Position numbers and translations under genes: made by a program
DNA from: Adiantum capillus-veneris
Taxonomy: Eukaryota > Streptophyta > Polypodiopsida > Polypodiales > Pteridaceae
NCBI GenBank assembly: GCA_014529385.2
Contig: CM043958.1
Location: forward strand, 143,550,734-143,614,733
Reading direction: 5' to 3'
Length of the DNA: 64,000 nt
Part shown: positions 32,974-44,638 of the stretch, in pieces
Layout: every line of letters starts with the position of its first letter
How positions within the stretch are numbered: the first letter of the stretch is position 1
The notes under the pieces: model-generated
Database searches by the model: none
Told to the model about the DNA's origin: nothing
Seen by the model: only the letters and a program-made list of their open reading frames with translations

Positions 32974-33980
32974 ATGGGAACATTACATTCTAGAGAATCA
33001 ATGGCTACAAATCGAGGTAGTCCGGTTCTTATCTCTACACATACAGCAGTAGGTCCAACATTTGCAGCCACCCCATCACATTTGCCTCCTAGTAGTAGAT
33101 TCGGGGCAGGGGACCCAACGAGAGCAACCCACGATATCCATGATGCCCGAGAACGATTAAGGCGAGACATGGGAGCAATGAGACTGGTCGCAGACCATAG
33201 ACGGATTAGGCCATCCCAAGTAGCGAAGTGCATGCCGAAGAAGTATAGCGGATTAGGGGATCCATATGCCCATGTATCGCTCTTCAAGCAAGTCTTAAGA
33301 GTAGAGCAGATCACTGATTTTCATACTCAATACGAGGGATTCGGGCTGACCTTGGAAGGGATGGCCTTAACATGGTTTCAACCTTTGAACCCTGAAACTT
33401 GTCCGAATATCGAACATGTATTGTGCGAGTTCGCGGAAGAATTCTCAAAACGGGGTATAAAGCATAATACTGTATCACAAATTTATGTTTTTAAACAAAG
33501 GGAGAACGAAAAAGTGAAGGAAGCATCCTTGAGATTCAAGCAATACATTGAGAGGTGCCTGAGGAGGGAATTACCACAGGACGAGAGATTGTCTGTGCTC
33601 TTCATTGAAGGACTTAGGAACGAAACCTTGAAAAGGGACCTTCACTTGAAGGCCTGTAGCACATTTCAACAGGTTACAAGGGAAGCGTTATATCTTGTTG
33701 ATAACTATAAATCATATGGGGAAGTGTCAGAGGATAGTGATTCAGTAACCAGTGGCTCTTCATCTATTAAGAGCGAACCCTCTACCAAGAAAGATGCTCA
33801 GGCTTCCTTAATGCGGACAGCTGACCAAATGATAGAGGAGGTAATGAAGAGAATGCAGCAACATATGAGATCAAATCCGGTGATGAGACAGTCTCCGACA
33901 AGGAAATGTGACATATGTGGGGGGATCACTCGACGCAGTGGTGCACACAATAGCAGAAAGCACCAGTTGCGAATGGACGA
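32974..33980 (+). pseudogene. Element A gag core (Retrotrans_gag)
   Basis: Gag capsid region. Residues about 85-250 match PF03732: CMPKKYSGLGDPYAHVSLF, GLTLEGMALTWFQPLNP (the conserved 'L.G.A..W...L'), EEFSKRGIKHNTVSQIY, VKEASLRFKQYIERC and LSVLFIEGLRNETLKRDL. Gag packages element RNA into cytoplasmic particles. The frame ends with a zinc knuckle CDICGG…, which is knocked out of frame inside a run of six G at about 33918-33923; the correct downstream frame is mod 0. A TAG follows in that second frame, so a full Gag is not made. Stronger and longer than the equivalent region of B. Confidence 0.85.
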
Positions 33981-35225
33981 GTACTAAAATGGTACGCCAT
34001 AGAGAAAAAATGGACAAATCATGGCACGCAAGAGTGTTTTTACAATAAAAACTATGTGAAGGAAAGACCGTATGGACCTCCAGCAGGACCACCCCAGCCA
34101 CCTCCTCCAAGATATCAAGTTGGACAAAATATGAATATGGTAGCAGGAGCAGACAGACCTCAACCTGTGTTGGGTCAACAACCTCCATTACCACAGGAAA
34201 ATAGAGCCATGATTAGGTATGGTCAACCTTGTGAAGCATCACCAGGAACAAATAGTACACTTCGAGTTTCTTATTATGAGGAACCAAATGAGCCTTACGT
34301 AGCAGAACCTGAATCACAAATGTAGGTAGAGGAAGCCTATCAACCGTGGGAAAATAGCGAGGGTATGGCACCACCAACGTATGTAGCACAACCTTCGAGA
34401 GATCAATATTTGGTGGACGAAAGACCGCTAATGTTCATTGCGAACCAGAACTACAAACGAAGAGGATATCCTAATAGGGCAGGACAACCTATGGGACCAC
34501 CTCCTCAAAATCAACCACCAATTGGACACTGCTATAACTGTGGAAGTACGGATCATTGGGAGTGTAACTGCCCTTATGAAGGCGAAAGAGTGAAAATTTT
34601 TGGGTTTTGTAACGGATGTGGTGTGAATCACATACTGCCAGATTGCCCAAGGAATCCGGACAACAAGGAAAAAGCAACTATAAATATTATGGAGGTGTTA
34701 CCAAGTGCAAGCAGCGGATCAGAAACCGATCCCATGATCCAAATCAATGCGATAACTGGAGCCCAAGCCAAGGAATTAGAGAAAAACAAGCCTTTGGAGG
34801 AAAAGGTCGAGTTGCCAATACCCACAGAAAATGAGAGTTTATATGTGAGAACCCAGCGAAAATCCTGGAAGGCGAAACGAGACAGGATGAAAACAAGAAG
34901 GTTGAAAACCCAAATTGCCATGCAAAACGAATTACATGAAACAAAGGAGCAATTGAAACAAGAGAGAGATAGTAAAACTGCTGAGGATAACAACAAGACG
35001 AGGAAAGCGTCCTCAGGAGGATCAGTCTTGGTTGAGAAAGTGCTAGAGCCTTTAGATGCTCTATTACAAGCGTACGAAGCAAGGCTAAAAACAAACCAAA
35101 CCTTAGAGCAGAGATGGTTAACTTATCCTCAACCAGAAGTGGAAACGAAGCGTTTGGAAATGTGTAAACACCTCATTGAAACATCCCAGGCATTGATGGA
35201 ACCTAAGGTGGTTAGAACCCCATAA
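33981..35225 (+). pseudogene. Element A Gag C-terminal zinc knuckles and conserved linker
   Basis: Continues in frame 0 from WYAIEKKWTNHGTQECFYNK (shared with B) through a Pro/Gln-rich stretch, with a TAG at 34323-34325 in an otherwise open frame. Two zinc-knuckle-like motifs follow: CYNCGSTDHWECNCP (about 34531-34575) and FCNGCGVNHILPDCP (about 34606-34650). After a Lys-rich coiled coil (about 34900-35010) comes a block conserved with element B, SSGGSVLVEKVLEPLDALLQ then AYEARLKTNQTLEQRWLTYP. A TAA at 35223 interrupts the frame, which continues in the protease ORF. The conserved block has no family name known to me. Confidence 0.78.
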
Positions 35226-35231
35226 CAAGAA

Positions 35232-36356
35232 GTGCTGATTCACAAAGAGCAAGAAAAACTAAAAAATGATGAACCAGAACAAGTAAACGGACCAAGTCAC
35301 GGACCAAGGCCTGAAACGATATTGTCATTGGATCACCGAGTGGTGCTGAACACCACTGATGATACTAAGTCAATGACTATAATGCCAATTCCAGAAGTTG
35401 AAGAACAATGGCCACAACACTTATGGGAAACCATTAGAAATAGAAAGAACGGAAGCGCAACGTTACAGCCTGCTCCAATTCCTGAGATTAACGTGGACAA
35501 CGGATTTTATCCAGGAGATATACAATCGCTGTATGGGGATGCCGGAACGGAGGTTTCGATGGAAAGCAAAGCTCAATCCTTGAAAACCCTGCCTTCATTT
35601 ATAGGTGAATACGAGGCACAATCAGAGATAAGGTTAGTTCCATCCCAGATGAGAACTATTCCACAAATGATTGACTCAAAAAGTCTTCAAGAGATGCTGT
35701 CGACACATATAACATGCACAATCACACTGTCAGAACTCTTGAGAGTTAGACCACACTTATGGGAAGACATGGGGAAACATTTGGAGCACAAAGGAGTAAA
35801 GATTCCTCTTCAGACAAACCCTACGGGAGAAGAAAACAAACGGGAAGGTCAACCCAAAGCCCAACCAGTGCCCATAAACAAGGTCGGAGATTACTGTGAA
35901 GGCGAGGAAGGTAACACAACCTTACCTGTTGAATATCAGGATATAAAAATGATAGCTATCCTAGACAGTGGAGCGGGAGTGGCGATTGCTACAAAGCAAA
36001 TTTGGGAGAAATGGGGCCGTTCAACTCTCAGAAAGACGAGAATGAAACTGCAACTCGCAGATGGGTATGTAGAGAGACCATTGGGAATCTTGGACCAAAT
36101 AGTTGAAACTTTGTGTGGAATTAACTATGAGCACACCTTTACTGTGGTGGATTTCGGGAAAACGAACAACTTCGATATTATTTTGGGGCGACCTTTTATG
36201 CGTCAACTCAAAATGATACAAGATTGGGGGTACGACCAAATTTACTTAAGGCACGAAGAGCTAATAACGAAAATCAACATGAAGGATCACAGCTATAGAG
36301 ACATTGCAAAAACACCAGTGCAAGAATTTAATTCAACCACAGTAAATAAAAAATAA
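35232..36356 (+). pseudogene. Element A aspartic protease region
   Basis: Same frame as the preceding ORF. The first 230 residues are a linker with ESKAQSLKTLPSFIG-type text and SELLRVRPHLWEDMGKHLEH, the helix normally found ahead of the Athila/Tat protease. The retropepsin core (about residues 240-330) has the active site in IAILDSGAGVAIATK, a flap-like LQLADGYVERPLG and FDIILGRPFMRQLKMIQDWG, corresponding to the 'ILGRPFL' strand. Protease would mature Gag-Pol. The frame stops with TAA at 36354 and a TGA at 36390 before the reverse transcriptase remnant. It is homologous to element C's protease at 45550-45820. Confidence 0.85.
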
Positions 36357-36392
36357 ATACCTGCATGGATGCAAACGAAAGCACATGTCTGA

Positions 36393-37797
36393 ATGTGTGG
36401 AGCATCTGATTGTGGAAACATAATCAAAGAAGAATGCGTATTGGAAAGATCCGTAGAAGACGAGCCTTATCTCCCAGAACCTTTCCCTGAACATTTATTT
36501 GAGCCATTTGGGTGGACTCAAATATTTTCAACCTTGGACGTACGTGTTAACGAATGCACGCCTACAAAATTTTGTGACGATGAAGGATACGACCTAGTAA
36601 CGTTGCACTATGATTTTCCTATCTTGTATGGTATACTTCTAGGATCAGCACAAAGCGGCTTTTGCAACTGAATGGGGTATTTTTGCATTCCGGGTAATGG
36701 CTTTTGGCTTAACAAATGCACCAACCACATTTTAGAGGCTGATGGGTCATGCTTTTAAAGAATATCTCAGACAGTTCCTAGAAATTTACATGGATGACTT
36801 GTGCGTTCACTCTCTTGTAAAATTGGAGCACATAGAGCACTTGACCAAGGTATTCGAAAAATGCAGACTGTATCGGATTTTCTTGAATCTAGAGAAATGT
36901 GTCTTCATGGTAAGACAAGGCAGAATATTGGGACATATAGTGTCCAAAAACGGTATTTCGACAGACATGGAGAAGATCAGCGTCATTGTTGATCTACCAC
37001 GACCAATAAAGGTAAAGGAGGTACATGCATTTATGGGCCATTGTGGATATTATCGCAGATTTATCTACTCCTACGCTATAATTGCAAAACCACTTTACAC
37101 AATGATTACTAAATTTGAGTGGATAGATGAGTGCGAGAAAGCTTTTCAAACTTTGAAGCAAAGGTTGATTTCCGCTCCAATTTTGAAGGCTACAGATTGG
37201 GAAAAGATATTCCACATCCACGTAGATGCATCAACATATGCTATAGGATGCATACTTGCACATCCTGGAGAGAACAACATGGATTTTCCAATAAGTTACT
37301 CCAGTAGACAACTGAACAATGCAGAGAAGAATTACACAACAACTGAGAGGGAGGGTTTGGGTATGATCTATGCGGTGAAAAAGTTTAGACACTACTTACT
37401 TTCCAATAAATTTGTATTCTTCCTTGATCACCAAGCACTACTATATTTGGTAAACAAACCTTGCAGTACAGGAAGGATTGTTCGATGGTTCATCATACTG
37501 CTTGAGTTTGACTTCACGGTAGTAGTCAAAAAAGGAACTACACACCAAAGAGCGGATCATTTATCTAGAATGATGCATGGAGAAAACCCGGTAGGAGTTG
37601 ATGATGATTTGCCAAATGCATATCTTTTCAACATAGAAATGGTTCCAAGATGGAGCGAGGATGTAATTCCCTTGCTGACTATCGGGTCATTGAATGTGAC
37701 AAGACAACCATCTACCATTTCAGCATCTAGATCATTGGTAATGTTGGTGGCATTTTTAGCGTTTTTATCATCTGACCAGCATAATAATGAGCTGTAA
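36393..37797 (+). pseudogene. Element A reverse transcriptase (internal deletion) and RNase H; integrase missing
   Basis: 36393-36671 holds the connection segment (EDEPYLPEPFPEHLFEPFGW), but the fingers and motif A of reverse transcriptase are missing. Coding resumes at about 36650 with EWGIFAFRVMAFGLTNAPTTF (motif B) after a frame change. 36742-37797 is open: FLEIYMDDLCVHS (motif C, YMDD), LGHIVSKNGI, GHCGYYRRFI, then RNase H with IHVDASTYAIGCIL, TTTEREGLGMIYAVKKFRHY and FFLDHQALLYLV. The end ADHLSR is the usual close of RNase H. No integrase zinc finger or DDE core follows; 37798 onward is non-coding. The copy cannot be autonomous. Confidence 0.87.
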
Positions 37798-39878
37798 TGA
37801 CAAAATCCGGAGCATTGGGATGCTTCTAGTGAAAATATATGCTTAGGGGCGAGTATAATAATTTTGGCTAATTTTGCTAGTTAATAAGTATTTTAAATTT
37901 ATTTTGTTTGATTTTCGTTAATAAAACATCAAAAATTAAAAAATATCGCTCACAAGTGTCGAAATCAAGTTCTGGAAGCAAACGACGAAGTATCATGATA
38001 AGGTTATCAAGCATGGAAGATATGAAGCTAATCTGAAGATGTCGAATTTCAGCCTTAATGATCATGACTACATTTCGCCAAAATCGCATCAAATGGTCAT
38101 ACGACGCCGGAATGACAAGCGGTTCGACCCACAAGTGGTATGCAGATTATATCGGGATCAAAGGTAAGGAAAATCAGCCCTATGTCACGGAAACCTCGGG
38201 AAGATATAGGTCAGGTAGGCCAAATTCTAGCTCATTGTTCATTTTCACATTTTGAGAGAGAAGAAGAGAGCTTCTTGACCTAGAGCGAGCAGCCACATTT
38301 CTACCCCGTACGGACGGTCGGAGCCAGCATTTCATACCAGATTTCACAGGTATGTTCCTTATCAAGTAAAGATCAAGTCTATTACGCATGCAAGCGCGAA
38401 TCATTGAACAAACGGTGAAGGGATCAAATCAAAGTCGGATCGGGTCAAATAGGTCAAGGGCTCTTAGAGGCATCCAAACAAAACTTTTTTCAAGCATAGA
38501 ACACATCAATGTACTCCCCAAAGGTCAGGAACAAAACCATATGATCAAATCTCAGTTTGGTGGTGATACACCGATCGCGATCGGTGTCCCTCATTGACCT
38601 CAGCCTCGCCTACAATCTTCAGGTGTCAAAATTCATTTTGGCCTCTGTGGTATGATCGCGATCGGTGCCCCCAGATGCAGGTTTTGCAACTTTTGATTTG
38701 GCCCAGGCTTGGAACTCAATTAAAGATACACTCTCTTGAATTTTCAAGGAAAATGCACAAATTTTGCTCATAGAATGGGCCTAATTTGTCAAACACAATT
38801 GAAACGGGAAAATTTGACCTACAACTACCAAAATCTGGTTAAAAATAATGATGTATAGTTTGAAGGGCATACCTGTCCGACTAAGAGTCAGTACAGTTGT
38901 AGAAAACCTTGAATGGATCTTAGAATCTCCTACAAGTACAGATATGATCATTTCAGTCTCGAATTATCACACAAAGGGAGAATTGTGTCCGAACCAATGC
39001 CAAAGACCAAAAGGTGACTTAGGGATGCTCAAATATCACATTGGTATCCAAGGAATGCCTGAAAAATGCACAAGTCTGGAAAATCTCCCAAGACAGGGTA
39101 TAAAGTGCCTGATCAAGCCAAAATCAGACAGTGGAGTAGGCTGATGGTAGCAACACATCATGGAAGCAGTGAAAGCTCTAAAACTAACTTCAACTAACTC
39201 CAAGCTCCAACCAAATTTCATTAGGAAAACCCAATATGGTTAGACTTAGTAAAATAATGTCAAACAGTGAAAGATTGCTCTAATTTGTTCATTTTAAGTC
39301 CAAACTTGGAAATAAATCATCAGTGGGCTAGGCAGACATAGGGGTCCATGACCATCCAATTTTCACCCAAAAAAGCTAAGGTACTACGATCGCGATCGGT
39401 GTACCTCAGCATCAGATTTTGACCAAAACCTAACAGATCCCTTATATACATCTTGTTCAAGTCACCAACCAAGTTTCAAGCCATTTGGACATCAAAAACT
39501 CATGAAAAGTCAAAGTCTAGTCCAAAACTCCCTTGTAACCCAAAATTGGGACCTATAAACTCAAAAGTGGTTCAAATGAAACACAGAGTGGAACAAAATG
39601 ACCCTCCAACTATGAGCACACCACTCATGTGATCAAATCTAATTTTGGCCTCTGTACTACGATCGCGATCGGTGTACCTCAGGCCCAGAATTGGCTCAGA
39701 TTTTAATCAGTTATAGCTCTAGTCTTCCTAGTCCCACTGGTGAAATATGGAAAAGAATGGATGAAATTTGTTCAAGTTATGATCAATTTTTAACTTTTGA
39801 ACTGTTTTTAACTAAAAGTCTAAATGCGACTGATTGCGAAAGGAAAATCCTGACAGCTTGTGATTCTACTGACACAGA
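37798..39878 (+). other. Long non-coding region after RNase H with four more palindromic motifs
   Basis: No gene is seen in 2.1 kb. The first 500 bases are AT-rich with a purine-rich GGGGCGAG near 37851. Four copies of the CGATCGCGATCGG palindrome lie at 38565-38588, 38651-38670, 39381-39404 and 39654-39677, with the same flanking text as in the element A leader. ACACCGATCGCGATCGGTGT at 38568-38587 is a perfect 20-bp palindrome. The similarity of style to the leader at 30476-32110 suggests this may be the leader of a second, related element whose LTR and primer site are lost, rather than the 3' end of A. Confidence 0.65.
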
Positions 39879-42313
39879 ATGCCTCGCCAAAAAAAAGAAA
39901 GGCAGTGGACATCAGCACCATATGAAGTGAAGGATCTCGCTACAAATGAAAAGGCTCACATCTCAGATGAAACACTAGCTCAGATTCCTGCTCACATTTT
40001 CATCTCGAAGTTTAAGGATGCTGATGGTGACATGGTAAAGACAACTATCATGCCACGGGAGATATGGAATCTCCATCGAAGGACGGAGGTAATAGAGGCA
40101 GTGAGAGCTGTGCATTTGGAGCAATTTTTCAGATTACAGCCATGGGGAACAGATTACATGAGGGCCCACGAGCTCATGAGCTCGATACAATATGATGGGC
40201 ACGCAATGCTCACGGACAAGGATAGATTGAAGGTGAAAGTAAAGATCACGAAAGACATCATCAACGAAGCTTTGCATTTCCTTCCAGGGCAACACGACTT
40301 GCTGGCAAAGACAAAGTCACTAGATAACGAGAAGGCATTCGACAAAGCAAAAGGAAACAAATACAAATACAATGACATGATATACGGAGAGCTGGAATTA
40401 CCGATGAGATTGATCTCTCAGCACTTCAGAGTACAAAAGCCTCCTCGCTACACCGAGCCAATCCTGCACATTGCCGTGGTCATGGCTCTAGCAACAGCCA
40501 AAAATAGAACCATTCCCTGCGACTACGGTTCTTACATTTTAAAAAACTTGGTCGAAGCAAATTTGAAAAGCTCTGCAAAAAACAAAAGCTACATGAACGC
40601 AGGGCCAATGCTAACAAGAATAGCATACCAAGCTTTGGGAATGATTGAAGATCTGCCAGCTGCTGCCAGTTCTCAAATGGCCCTGATTTAGAAAGCAAAG
40701 CTGGTTGCTCATTCAGTAAGGACGACCCCTGGCGCGATATCATCGCGCTCAGCAAAGGCATCTAACAAAAGCTCAAGTGATGAAGAAAAGACGGAGATTG
40801 ATGAAGAAGGAAAATCTCAAGGGTCGAAAGACAAAGGGCCATCGGAGTTTGAAGAAACCGAGGAGGAAGACTCCACAAAGCCGCTCGAGAGAAAAAGGAG
40901 GAAAAGAAGTGCAGTACCACAGTCGGACCTTCAAAAAGCATATGCAGAAGCCCAACAAAGAGTCGAGGAAAGAAGAACCAAGTTACGGGCTGATAGACAA
41001 GGAAAGGCAAGAAAGAATAGAAAATGCAGCTCGCATACGGGCTGAAAAGCAAAGGTTAGAAGTAGAACAAAAGGCTGCAGAAGTAGACATTTCTTCGCAG
41101 TCCATGAAGGAACGAAGGAAAAAGATGAAGCTGATGATACAAACCAAGTAGAGCAGCGAAAGAAGATTCAAAGAGAGAGGAATGTGGAAGCGCGACGGGC
41201 GGCGGATTTGACCCGCCAAAGAATCATCAAGATTTTAAAGAAAAGAAAAGCGGAAGCATCTACTTTGCAACGAGGGGAAGATGCTTCCAAAAAGAGGCAT
41301 GTACAAGAAGAAGCAAGCTCACCTCCTCCCTCGCCTAAATCACCACCTCCTCCCTCGCCAAAATCTCCTCCTCCTCCTCCTTCTCCATCAAACAAAAAAC
41401 CGCCACCTCCTCCTCCTTCAACCTCACAAAAGGAGATTATACCTCCTACGGAAGCAATCGAATACCATGAAGCCTGCCAGGCTGTTGCTGGTTTTGATTA
41501 CAGTCAAACTTTAAGGGAATTAGAAAGACACTTCCAGTGCCAACATGTGGTGCTGAGTGAAAAGGAAAAGCAGGTACAGGAGGCCCAACAAAAGCAAGCA
41601 TCTGGGCAAGAGGAGTTAGAGAGCCTGAGGGTGAGACTAGAACTCACAACGGAGGAAAGAGACCTTGAGTGACAACAAGCTCAGTCTCTGATCAGAGACT
41701 TGGTGGACGTCAGGACATATTTGACAGCCAAAGAAAAAGAATGCCAAGAATTGATGGCAAGAGTACAGAAAGTAACTGAGCAGCTTGCTTACTAGAGCAC
41801 AAGGTTTCAGAGATTTAACAGTTCATACAACACTGTCAAAAGCACTCTGACAACCTTGATGGCAAACAAGGAACCTGCTAGAGCATTGGTCTCCACATCG
41901 GACAATGCCACATCAGTGAACACTATAGCGGCACTGAAATCGGAGCTAGAGCAAGAAAAGATTCAAAGACAGCTGCTCTTATCAGGAATGATGGCCCAGA
42001 CAGCGGCAAATGAGCAAAAGATAAAAGAACTGGAGCAGCAACTAGCTCAAGCAAGCACCGAATTAGAGACTCAAAAGCAGATCGGTGACACGCTACTCGA
42101 GGAAAAAGAAGATCCGATTTTCCAACAAAAAATCAGAGCAGACAAAGCACAGAGTCAACCGCAACTACTGCCCAAACAACAAGTGCCTGATTTGCTTGAA
42201 ACATCTACCCAAGGGAAACAAGAGCACGAATTTGCAGAGCCAGATCTGGATATTAGAGATGAACTCACTGAGAGCATTAAGGACATGCCAGAGGGACCAG
42301 CAAAGAGCGAGCT
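39879..42313 (+). pseudogene. Uncharacterised large ORF: globular domain, coiled coils, proline-rich region
   Basis: Mostly frame 0. Residues 1-270 (39879-40688) are open and look globular: LAQIPAHIFISKFKDADGD, MPREIWNLHRRTEVIEAVRA, LKVKVKITKDIINEALHFLP, ISQHFRVQKPPRYTEPILHI and IPCDYGSYILKNLVEANL. The pattern recalls the 'putative plant transposon protein' domain of angiosperm retroelement ORFs, but I cannot confirm this. After a TAG at 40689 the frame continues into an acidic and basic charged region, then a long coiled coil with a local frameshift pair (about 40980-41110). Next are a proline-rich block of SPPPSPKSPPPP type (about 41320-41430) and further Gln/Glu-rich coiled coil (41856-42313). 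The 3' end runs into element C's truncated LTR. It may be the extra ORF of a Tat-type element, either 3' to pol or gag-like. Confidence 0.6.
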
Positions 42314-42491
42314 ACAAATGGCTCCAAGCACACAACAAGACTAAACTAGTAAGCTCAAAGATGGCGATGGTGTGTCACTCACCGCTCTATGCTTCTTGTC
42401 GTGGAGGATTCCTCACCGCGAAGAAGAGGGAGACGCCACTACGCCGTGCTCAACCGCCTCATCATCGTCGTGCCATCGCAATGCTCGATCG

Positions 42492-42524
<33 letters not shown>

Positions 42525-42525
42525 G

Positions 42526-42582
<57 letters not shown>

Positions 42583-42878
42583 GGAGATGAAGAAGAAGAA
42601 GATGGAGATGGAGCAAGAGCACTCTTCAATTGCACAAATGAGAGAATGAGTGAATTTTAGGTTTAGTTAACTTTTATATGAGCTCGCCCCATTCACACTT
42701 GGGCGCCCATGCTTAGCCAACTAATCCCTTGAATGTTCCAGTTAGAGTGCGCCTCTCATCGGCGATCACTCTTACCCTTTTCCTATTGGACTGACAAGCC
42801 CGATACCTGACTCTACCAAGTAAATAATACAACGTCCGTCATAGGTGATAGGGTGTCCGTGAGCCGTGAGGGTTAACA
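42314..42878 (-). mobile_element. Element C 3' LTR, truncated at its outer end
   Basis: 565 bp matching 50652-51204 with scattered, mostly transition, differences. The inner edge is TGTTAACCCTCACGG on the minus strand at 42878, directly after the polypurine tract. The outer 50-odd bases present in the 5' LTR (50595-50651) are absent and are replaced by the ORF ending at 42313. Both LTRs share a compound TC/AC microsatellite, so that repeat predates transposition of this copy. Confidence 0.88.
42493..42581. repeat. (TC)n(AC)n microsatellite in element C 3' LTR
   Basis: About 29 bases of TC, a short ACGCATAC spacer, then about 54 bases of AC. The counterpart in the other LTR is at 50831-50908 and differs in length and spacer. 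Confidence 0.97.
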
Positions 42879-42890
42879 TGCCCCCCTTCC
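42879..42890 (-). other. Element C polypurine tract
   Basis: Plus-strand TGCCCCCCTTCC immediately inside the LTR is GGAAGGGGGGCA on the minus strand, the standard second-strand primer next to a 3' LTR. It fixes the orientation of the element as minus. Confidence 0.9.
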
Positions 42891-44638
42891 TGATGTAGAT
42901 TCCGTCCTCGAAAGCTATTGAGTTGAAGCTTGTTCGTTGAGGTGGAAGAGCATTTGAGATGAATGTCCTTAGCCTTCTTCAGTCACTGCAAAATCAAACA
43001 ACATTGGCACAGTAATTGCATTCTCATAAGAAATTAAAAAGCATATGCAATTGTAGGCAGACAAGTTGATTGGTAACAGAATTTTAAACCATTTGTCAAC
43101 AATAAACATTAAATTGTAATATAATCAAACGCATAAACAATTGTAAAGGTAAAAAATTAAACAAGTCTGGGGTCGCTAATTTAACGATCGAAAGGCACTA
43201 AAGATCAACTATTAATACCATGGGTAAGCTTCTTAATTTTCTCTGGTCAATTAAGTTGTTTAATTGCGAGAGCCAAGTATTTCATGTTCGAGGGCTGACT
43301 AGAGGCTATACCTAGAAGACCTTGTAGTTAAGCTACAATAAAAGGAATTTCTCATGAAATCATCGCCTGAATTATTTCCTTTTCTTTGACTCCCCAAAGT
43401 CTTTTCATAGTGATTCACTTTTGATGTGTGTGCTTATTTTGTATGCCTTGGGTTTTTGCTTTTCAAGGAAAAGCGCCCACACTGGGAACTTCAGGGGTTC
43501 TAGTACCATAGGTGATACATGTGAGTGAAGTACCAAATCAAGCTGAGGTTTCTCTTCCAGCTTCAGATTTTACATTGTGGCACTTTGATTTTTTGTTTGT
43601 TCGTTTTCGGCATTTTAATTTTGTAACTTTGGGGGGTCATATAACATTGTTACCCTCCCAGGCTCATCACACTAGTAAACTCCCTTTATAATACTTAAGC
43701 TAAAGGTCAATAGGGACTAAGCCCACTAGAAAGCCCTAGTACATTTCACACAATGCTACCTAAATCGGATTAAGAACCTAAGTAACCATTAATTATTAGG
43801 AAGGCATTCCCCATGGTATTAAGAGAAGATCTCTAACACCTAGCTTGGTCAAACTAGCTTAGTCGGACTGCTTGATTTTTAAACCTAGACAAGTGATTAT
43901 GACAAAAAATTACATTGAATTTAATGTTTGATACTAAGCAAATGCATTGAATATTATGCTACCAATCACAATTAAAGCAGACAAACATAGATGCAGAAAA
44001 GATAAGGGGCAACGTTAATGGACAAGAAACTTGTTTGTGTTGATGATCGCGCTTGATTTGAAAAGTGGATGAGAGAAAGATTCCATGAAGGTCCAAATCC
44101 TAACAACATCAACACGTTCCTGTACACACTAGAAAACACAAAGAATACCTCTAGGAGGCACATCAGTGAGAAGAAAGAACTTTGGTAATCACTCAACTCT
44201 AAAACAGAAACACTCCTATTGTAATAATCCTACCTACCCTCCATCACTCGAGTTTCTGTTTTATGACGTAGGTTTCTGTTTCAGTGTACCAGATGTGAAT
44301 GTGTAGGTCTGGGTCAATGTTTTGACTTTTGTTGTGCATACTTGCTTACTAATTGCTCTTGCTCTTTATTATTTTTGCTTTTTGTGAGTATAAGGGATTT
44401 ATATATACATTCCCTAAGATTGGAGATTAAGAGGTCAGGGAGGAAGATTGAGAGGGAAGCAAGTGAATGATGGATGTCAGCAACACTCCCCCCTTCCTTG
44501 GGTAGATCATACCATTTGAAATGTGCTCGTCACTCTTTGAAACCAACTGTTCCGGTTGGTAATAGGTGAGGATTTTTGCCAGTAGTTTTCTATTACCTTA
44601 GGTGCCTCGTCGAGTTGCAAGGGTGGTAAGGTACTCTC
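42891..44638 (-). other. Element C 3' non-coding region where pol would be expected
   Basis: 1.75 kb between the protease ORF and the polypurine tract with no reverse transcriptase, RNase H or integrase motif in any frame. AT-rich with short open frames only. Confidence 0.65.

Noticed and set aside
41281-41514. Leu-rich ORF in the proline-rich region
   Set aside because: Shadow frame of the PPPSP-coding repeat in the main frame.
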